A stretch of DNA of 12,579 nt from Ruminococcaceae bacterium UBA1438 (GTDB taxonomy: Bacteria > Bacillota > Clostridia > Oscillospirales > Acutalibacteraceae): assembly GCA_002329285.1 (NCBI GenBank), contig DCTO01000038.1, positions 1-12,579 of the forward strand, in the 5' to 3' direction. Within the stretch, counting starts at the first letter, position 1. Every line of letters starts with the position of its first letter. Positions 9,056 through 12,579 of this stretch are shown here, piece after piece. The notes below the pieces were generated by a model. It had not been told where the DNA came from, did no database searches, and saw nothing but the letters and a program-made list of their open reading frames with translations. The position numbers and the translations under genes were made by a program.

Positions 9056-9220
9056 TTAAATTAATCCTTGCGGATTAGTGAAGTATTCCTTCGGAATATG
9101 AAATTGCTTCGCAATGAAATACGCCTTCGGCGTGTTATGGATTAATTTAATTTCATATCGAGCACAGCGAGATATTTCACAATTTGCTCTGACAAATTAT
9201 TTCATATTGCGTAGCAATAT
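9054..9220. repeat. Compound array of short hairpins with mirrored halves
   Basis: Six to seven small stems are packed head to tail: 9062-9067/9072-9077, 9084-9089/9093-9098, 9103-9107/9111-9115, 9121-9125/9129-9133, 9155-9159/9171-9175, 9181-9186/9193-9198 and 9204-9210/9214-9220. Three of the first four have the loop TTC. In the left half stems are separated by TGAAG/TGAAA(T); in the right half by (A)TTTCA, the reverse complement. A perfect 14-bp pair (9054-9067 with 9139-9152) and a 10-bp pair (9096-9105 with 9149-9158) tie the halves together. No open frame of note is present. Similar hairpin-rich intergenic repeats occur in gut Clostridia as far as I recall; a role is unknown. Confidence 0.75.
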
Positions 9221-9230
9221 TTAATTAATG

Positions 9231-9263
9231 ACAGACCGTTCCTCTTTCGGTCTGTTTTCTTTT
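9231..9263 (+). terminator. Rho-independent terminator
   Basis: An 8-bp stem (ACAGACCG at 9231-9238 with CGGTCTGT at 9248-9255) with a nine-base loop is followed directly by TTTCTTTTT. This is the first convincing intrinsic terminator after the long + strand operon, and it insulates the next promoter. Confidence 0.8.
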
Positions 9264-9264
9264 T

Positions 9265-9284
9265 GGATTTGTCTTTACAAATCC
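9265..9284. repeat. Perfect 8-bp hairpin
   Basis: GGATTTGT (9265-9272) pairs with ACAAATCC (9277-9284) around a CTTT loop. It sits directly after the U-run of the terminator and 30 bases before a promoter. It may reinforce termination or be a protein site; nothing decides between these. Confidence 0.55.
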
Positions 9285-9313
9285 TATGCTCGCCATACTA
9301 TGTGACATATTTC

Positions 9314-9342
9314 TTGACTATCTCGATATATAATGTTAAAAT
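9314..9342 (+). promoter_or_regulatory. Sigma-70/sigma-A type promoter
   Basis: The -35 box TTGACT (9314-9319, 5/6 to consensus) and the -10 box TAAAAT (9337-9342, 5/6) are separated by exactly 17 bases. Transcription should begin near 9348-9350, which is precisely where the 15-bp outer stem of the downstream folded RNA begins. The coincidence supports both calls. Confidence 0.75.
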
Positions 9343-9348
9343 ATATGT

Positions 9349-9472
9349 GCCAAATATCTCACAAGTGAATATTTCTACTACGAGTGAAGTATGCTATTTT
9401 TATCTATTTTGATAAAAATGCATGCTCTTATTTGCATACTTTACCGTAGTGTATTTATGTGAGATGTTTGGC
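9349..9472 (+). ncRNA. Structured leader or small RNA, class not recognised
   Basis: The predicted transcript folds into one long branched hairpin. The outer stem pairs 9349-9363 with 9458-9472 (15 bp, one G-U). After an asymmetric internal loop, 9377-9382 pairs with 9445-9450 (6 bp). After a 2x1 loop, 9385-9394 pairs with 9434-9443 (10 bp, one G-U). The tip holds a 9-bp hairpin (9396-9404 with 9411-9419) and a 14-base single-stranded stretch (9420-9433). A terminator follows at 9495. The RNA would be about 175 nt if it ends there. It could be a cis-acting leader of the next gene, or a free small RNA. I could not match it to T-box, 6S, SRP, tmRNA, RNase P or a riboswitch class by eye. Confidence 0.6.
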
Positions 9473-9494
9473 GACAGTTGAGCTTGCGTTTTTG

Positions 9495-9524
9495 GGCGTA
9501 CAGCTTGACTGTACGCCATTTTTT
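9495..9524 (+). terminator. Rho-independent terminator between the structured RNA and the next start codon
   Basis: A perfect 9-bp GC-rich stem (GGCGTACAG at 9495-9503 with CTGTACGCC at 9509-9517), loop CTTGA, is followed by ATTTTTT. It ends only about nine bases before the AAAGGAG ribosome site of the next gene. It therefore acts either as an attenuator for that gene or as the 3' end of a small RNA. A possible alternative pairing of ACAGTT (9474-9479) with GACTGT (9507-9512) would break the stem, but it is short and includes a G-U. Confidence 0.8.
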
Positions 9525-9545
9525 ATTAATCAAAGGAGAAAAATT

Positions 9546-10802
9546 ATGTTTGAAGAATTAAAACAAGACATCAGAAACGAAATTAGTGGAAAAACGGTAC
9601 AAGTTATAAACGACCCAATTGCAAAAGTGTTAAGAGAAATTGTTGATAGTAATTACAAAAACAGAAATTACGAAAAGGCAATTGCTGCCCAAGAAATCTA
9701 TCTTGACGATTTGGGTGGGATTTTTTCAAAGAACTCTTATGGCGTAAAAGTTCAATTATTAGCGATGTATGATGATTGTGGGTTATATCATACATCAGAA
9801 GCAATGAACTTGGTTAATGCGTTAATTAAAGAACAGCAGGAATCCGATATGAGTGATAGCGTATTAGGCGAAATAGATCTACCGGCAATAAGAATTTATT
9901 TCTCATCAAATGACGACGATTACATTAAAATGGCTGAAATATTGTGTGATTCGTGTATATCTGTCGGAACAAGAAATTTGGGTCAATGGCAGGATGATAG
10001 TTCATTTCAAATTATGACTCGAATTGCTACGCGTGAAAAAATAAGGCACTTAATAAAAGAGGAAAAATATCAAGACGCGGATGAATTAAATTATAAAATC
10101 GGAAGCATATCAAGAGATTTATTAGATCCGATTTCCACTACGTTGGATGATACGCTTATGGCTTATGGTTTAACGGATATGGGAGATCAGTTTGTTGATC
10201 AAGCAATTGAGAGAATTACCCAGTTTGCAGAGTTTGTTCCTGATGCTTGTTATGTTATGGGGATTATGGTTGCTGAAGGATACAGATGTACGAGAGATGC
10301 AAAAACTGCCAAAAACTATTTTATAAAAGCAGATGAGTTAATTAGCAAATTAAAAACATCCGTTGGTTACACAGATTACGAATTCTCTTCATTATCACAG
10401 ATTTCTCAAGAGGAAATAATAAAGCAAGCAGAGGCAGGTACTTACCAATCAAAATTTTACATAGCAAGACAGCAATTGAAGAATACCTCAACCTCTTCTG
10501 CGAGCAATAATTCATCTTCAAATAATTCAAGCACTTCTTCAGGCGGTTGCTACATAGCAACCTGCGTATATGGTTCTTACGATTGTCCGCAGGTTTGGAC
10601 ATTAAGAAGATTTAGGGATAATACCCTTGCGATAAATCCATTTGGCAGGGCATTTATTAAAACCTACTATGCTATCAGTCCTACTGTAGTTAAGTGGTTT
10701 GGCAAATATAATTGGTTTCATAAATTGTTTAAAAAGCCTCTTGAAATATGGGTAAAAAAACTTAATAACAATGGCGTTGAAAATTCACCATATAATGATT
10801 AA
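9546..10802 (+). CDS. Protein with helical-repeat N-terminus and CFI-box-like C-terminal domain
   Basis: This 418-residue protein has no signal peptide or clear membrane segment. Residues 1-312 are helical and repeat-like; one stretch near 237-270 (MGIMVAEGYRCTRDAKTAKNYF) resembles a Sel1/TPR unit. A Ser/Asn/Thr linker (about 314-332) joins it to a compact C-terminal domain starting GGCYIATCVYGSYDCPQ (Cys 335, 340, 347), then LRRFRDNTLAINPFGRAFIKTYY and SPTVVKWF. That pattern matches what NCBI calls the CFI-box-CTERM domain, whose function is unknown. The ATG at 9546 is chosen over 9459 because AAAGGAG (9532-9538) precedes it and the longer frame runs through the terminator. Codon choice (TTA, AGA, AT-rich third bases) differs from the flanking genes, suggesting transfer. 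A possible leader attenuator precedes it. Confidence 0.8.
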   Translation: MFEELKQDIRNEISGKTVQVINDPIAKVLREIVDSNYKNRNYEKAIAAQEIYLDDLGGIFSKNSYGVKVQLLAMYDDCGLYHTSEAMNLVNALIKEQQESDMSDSVLGEIDLPAIRIYFSSNDDDYIKMAEILCDSCISVGTRNLGQWQDDSSFQIMTRIATREKIRHLIKEEKYQDADELNYKIGSISRDLLDPISTTLDDTLMAYGLTDMGDQFVDQAIERITQFAEFVPDACYVMGIMVAEGYRCTRDAKTAKNYFIKADELISKLKTSVGYTDYEFSSLSQISQEEIIKQAEAGTYQSKFYIARQQLKNTSTSSASNNSSSNNSSTSSGGCYIATCVYGSYDCPQVWTLRRFRDNTLAINPFGRAFIKTYYAISPTVVKWFGKYNWFHKLFKKPLEIWVKKLNNNGVENSPYND

Positions 10803-10818
10803 GAAAGGAGAAAAAGTT

Positions 10819-10968
10819 ATGGATTGTCCACATTATCAGTACAAAAGCGGTGACTATTATTGTGACCTTTGTCAAAACTGCGTTAGTGAAGCAAAGCACG
10901 ATAATTATTGTACCGACTATAATGGAACAAATTATGACAAGTGCGATATCTATAAAAGATATGCATAA
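10819..10968 (+). CDS. Cysteine-rich 49-residue protein
   Basis: The small frame starts at ATG 10819, eight bases after AAAGGAG, and 16 bases after the stop of the CFI-box gene, so the two are probably co-transcribed. It has six cysteines: C3, C15, C18, C21, C31 and C42, in the order CPHY, CDLCQNC, C, C. With H5 and H27 this suggests a metal-binding zinc-ribbon-like or iron-sulfur fold, but no family is recognised. It is rich in Tyr, Asp and Asn and lacks a signal peptide. A strong terminator follows after four bases. The good ribosome site, spacing and terminator argue that it is real. Confidence 0.7.
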   Translation: MDCPHYQYKSGDYYCDLCQNCVSEAKHDNYCTDYNGTNYDKCDIYKRYA

Positions 10969-10972
10969 GAAA

Positions 10973-11008
10973 AATCACGGCTTGCATTTTGCAAGTCGTG
11001 ATTTTTTT
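10973..11008 (+). terminator. Strong rho-independent terminator
   Basis: A 14-bp stem with one G-U (10973-10986 with 10990-11003), a TTT loop, and a T-run through 11008 end the CFI-box/Cys-rich transcript. A-rich bases on the left side mean it could also work for - strand transcription, though the - strand gene ends well before it. Confidence 0.9.
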
Positions 11009-11046
11009 ACCTTCTTTATAACGGACGCTCCATCCCAGTCCTTTTT
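11009..11046 (-). repeat. Right, inverted copy of the 38-base repeat
   Basis: Read on the - strand this unit begins AAAAAGGACTGG and ends ATAAAGAAGGT, the same ends and same length as 9010-9047. The middle 15 bases have diverged and no longer form the 14-bp hairpin. It abuts the terminator of the AT-rich module. The 61 bases between it and the next gene (11047-11107) hold nothing I can name. Confidence 0.6.
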
Positions 11047-11107
11047 CTTATTGGCTATAAGTGCTGATGTCAACAAGGTTCTGGCTTGCAATGAGCAAGG
11101 CAGGTTG

Positions 11108-11716
11108 TTATTCCTCCGGCGCAGCATAGCCGCTAATTGTAAATTTTGATTTTGAAATTCCTTGACGGAAGCCGCAAACCTCCTCGCCTAAATCATTGGT
11201 TGAAAAAGCAGTTATTATAACGCTTGCCCTTGAGGTACCGTTTTGAAGCCCCTTGCTGCAATAAACAGTTGTGTCCGTTGTAGTATAGGTTTCTCCTGCA
11301 AATTCAACCGCGCCCCATTCAACACCCTCAACCGTAACGTCTTTATAATTAAGTGATGTGCGGTTATCATAGGCTGAAATATAAAAATTTGTGTTTCTCA
11401 GGAAATTACTTTCAGTAAAGCCGGTGTCATAATATGCGCCCTGTTCAAGATATTCATGCTCGCAGATAAGCTGCAGCGTGTTCTCATAGCCCTGTCTGTA
11501 ATAAAAGGCAGTAAGATAACAAAGGCTGACATTTGAATATTCACGGCTATCTAATGCAAAGCGAATTACACCAAGAGCGCTTTTTATATCTGATGCTGTG
11601 CTTATCGGCAATGCGATATAAAAAAGCGCGCGGGAATTCAATTTCCTCTTCCTTTTTTCAGTGCAGTCAATAAGTAGTCCGCGGTTTTGCAAAAAAGTTG
11701 ACATATTTTTATGCAT
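11108..11716 (-). CDS. Hypothetical protein
   Basis: No family is recognised. From the first ATG the product is 202 residues, but that start has no ribosome site, and a + strand TTGACA box lies inside its first codons. A TTG at 11641, preceded on the - strand by AGGAAGAGGAAA, is a likelier start and gives 177 residues beginning NSRALFYIALPIS. The first half is helical; the second half (from about SNFLRNTNFYISAYDNRT) is rich in Thr, Val, Tyr and Gly and looks beta-stranded, like an extracellular domain, but there is no clear signal peptide. It may be truncated at its 5' end or cytoplasmic. Composition resembles the host genes, not the AT-rich module. It is divergent from the DUF218 gene. Confidence 0.5.
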   Translation of the reverse strand: MHKNMSTFLQNRGLLIDCTEKRKRKLNSRALFYIALPISTASDIKSALGVIRFALDSREYSNVSLCYLTAFYYRQGYENTLQLICEHEYLEQGAYYDTGFTESNFLRNTNFYISAYDNRTSLNYKDVTVEGVEWGAVEFAGETYTTTDTTVYCSKGLQNGTSRASVIITAFSTNDLGEEVCGFRQGISKSKFTISGYAAPEE

Positions 11717-11727
11717 TATTTTATTAC
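11698..11727 (+). promoter_or_regulatory. Candidate promoter for the DUF218 gene
   Basis: A perfect -35 box TTGACA (11698-11703) is followed after 18 bases by TATTAC (11722-11727, 4/6). Transcription would start near 11734 and leave a 66-base leader containing a small hairpin (TTTGCC 11747-11752 with GGCAAA 11759-11764). The surrounding AT-rich tract also has TATAAT-like sequences on the - strand that may serve the divergent gene. Confidence 0.45.
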
Positions 11728-11760
11728 ATTATATCATATAATATCCTTTGCCTTTACGGG

Positions 11761-11772
11761 CAAAAGCTTTTG
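11761..11772. promoter_or_regulatory. 12-base perfect palindrome ahead of the DUF218 gene
   Basis: CAAAAGCTTTTG is self-complementary and lies between the candidate promoter and the ribosome site. It may be an operator, but a single short palindrome in AT-rich DNA can arise by chance. Confidence 0.2.
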
Positions 11773-11799
11773 TGGTAAACTATATCAGAGGTGGTTGCC

Positions 11800-12564
11800 T
11801 TGAATGTTAGTTTAAAAAAGCTTGGTAAATCAGAGAGAAGGGCTGTTTTGAAAATTATTTTTTTAATCCTCGGCGTGTTTTTGCTGCTGTGGTATCTTGC
11901 GCCGCTCGCCGCTCATATTTTTAACATCGGAAATGCGCTTGGCATTTTTGCATCAGGGGTGTTAATCCTGTTTGCGTTGCTTTATGGCAAGCTGCCCGTA
12001 ATTCCCCGAAATACTATAATCGGGCTTTTCTGCCTTGTGCTGATTGTTGCCGCGCCGCTTTCCGTTAACATGGCGCGATATGCAAATTATAAGGCTGATG
12101 AGGCAAAAACGGTTATCGTCCTTGGCTGCAAGGTTAACGGCACTCGGCCAAGCCAATATCTTTATAAGCGCTGCGCCGCGGCGGCTGAATATCTTAAGGG
12201 AAACCCTGAAACGGTTGCAATTCTTTCCGGCGGGCAAGGGCCGGATGAAAATATCAGCGAGGCGCAATGCATGCTTGAAACGCTTTCTGAAATGGGCGTT
12301 GATGAAAGCCGGCTGATTTTGGAGGATAAATCCACAAACACGCGCGAAAACCTGGAATTTTCAAAGGCAATCATTGAGGAAAACGGGCTTTCGAGCGAGG
12401 TGCTGATTGTCACAAACGAATTCCATGAATATCGCGCAAAGCTGCTTTGCGATAAAATCGGGCTTTCGTTTCACTCAAAATGCTCGCATTCCTCCTTTTA
12501 CTCTTTTCTCACCTTTTACACGCGTGAGCTTGGCGGCATCTTTCTTGAATTGATAACTAAATAA
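11800..12564 (+). CDS. YdcF/ElyC-like DUF218 membrane protein
   Basis: This 254-residue protein has three membrane segments (about 17-37, 43-62, 71-89) followed by a DUF218 domain. Family blocks are visible: KTVIVLGCKVNGTRPS, ILSGGQGPDENISEA, RLILEDKSTNTRENL and VLIVTNEFHEYRA. The topology and length match E. coli ElyC/YcbC, an envelope factor linked to undecaprenyl-phosphate and peptidoglycan homeostasis; vancomycin-resistance SanA is also related. The exact role here is inferred. I use TTG 11800, five bases after AGAGGTGG (11787-11794), because GTG 11791 would lie inside that ribosome site. Codon choice is host-like. It is the last gene in the window. Confidence 0.85.
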   Translation: MNVSLKKLGKSERRAVLKIIFLILGVFLLLWYLAPLAAHIFNIGNALGIFASGVLILFALLYGKLPVIPRNTIIGLFCLVLIVAAPLSVNMARYANYKADEAKTVIVLGCKVNGTRPSQYLYKRCAAAAEYLKGNPETVAILSGGQGPDENISEAQCMLETLSEMGVDESRLILEDKSTNTRENLEFSKAIIEENGLSSEVLIVTNEFHEYRAKLLCDKIGLSFHSKCSHSSFYSFLTFYTRELGGIFLELITK

Positions 12565-12579
12565 GAAAAAGCCTCTCTT

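Noticed and set aside
9054..9220. CRISPR array
   Set aside because: No identical direct repeat with unique spacers of constant length; the repeated unit is a variable hairpin with a five-base spacer, and no cas gene is present.
9349..9472. Miniature inverted-repeat transposable element (MITE)
   Set aside because: The outer stem could be terminal inverted repeats, but no target-site duplication is visible at the edges, and the exact fit to a promoter start site and a downstream terminator favours an RNA.
9459..9545. In-frame 29-codon N-terminal extension of the CFI-box gene
   Set aside because: It would run through the closing stem of the folded RNA and the terminator hairpin, has no ribosome site, and a good AAAGGAG precedes ATG 9546.
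11009..11107. - strand intrinsic terminator for the orphan gene
   Set aside because: A small stem (CTTGC/GCAAG near 11083-11097) exists but no T-run follows it on the - strand.

Overview
The window looks like a chromosomal segment of an anaerobic, low-to-mid GC Firmicute, most likely a Clostridia member of the Oscillospiraceae/Ruminococcaceae type. The evidence is the gene order around sepF-divIVA-ileS, strong AGGAGG-type ribosome sites, TTG starts, and a Clostridia-style single-pass HlyD-like protein. The exact taxon cannot be fixed from this sequence alone.

Region 1 (bases 3-8994, all +) is a tightly packed housekeeping run. It holds a membrane-anchored HlyD-like adaptor whose 5' end is cut by the window edge, the PLP-homeostasis protein YggS/YlmE, the division proteins SepF and DivIVA (with a very long acidic tail), isoleucyl-tRNA synthetase, signal peptidase II, an RluD-type pseudouridine synthase and a Cof-type HAD phosphatase. 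Genes overlap by 8-20 bases or are spaced by at most about 40 bases, and I see no terminator inside the run, so it reads as one operon. It is the classic Gram-positive dcw-distal cluster, with ylmG and ylmH missing between sepF and divIVA.

Region 2 (about 9010-11046) is the unusual part: an AT-richer module with different codon choice. A 38-base repeat lies at each edge in inverted orientation (29/38 identical, no gaps). Inside, from left to right, are: a dense array of short hairpins arranged as two mirror-image halves; a rho-independent terminator; a good sigma-70-type promoter; a 124-nt foldable RNA that begins where transcription should start; a second rho-independent terminator just ahead of a ribosome site; a 418-residue protein ending in a CFI-box-like C-terminal domain; a 49-residue cysteine-rich protein; and a strong closing terminator. 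The layout fits a self-contained, probably acquired unit whose main gene is preceded by an attenuator-like leader or a separate small RNA of about 175 nt.

Region 3 (11108-12564) returns to host-like composition. It has an unrecognised gene on the - strand and, divergent from it, a three-TM DUF218/YdcF-ElyC-type envelope protein that starts at a TTG codon.

The best candidate for something undescribed is the module in region 2: structured RNA plus terminator plus CFI-box protein plus Cys-rich small protein, bracketed by inverted repeats. All its folds were worked out by eye from complementarity; no homology search or folding program was run.
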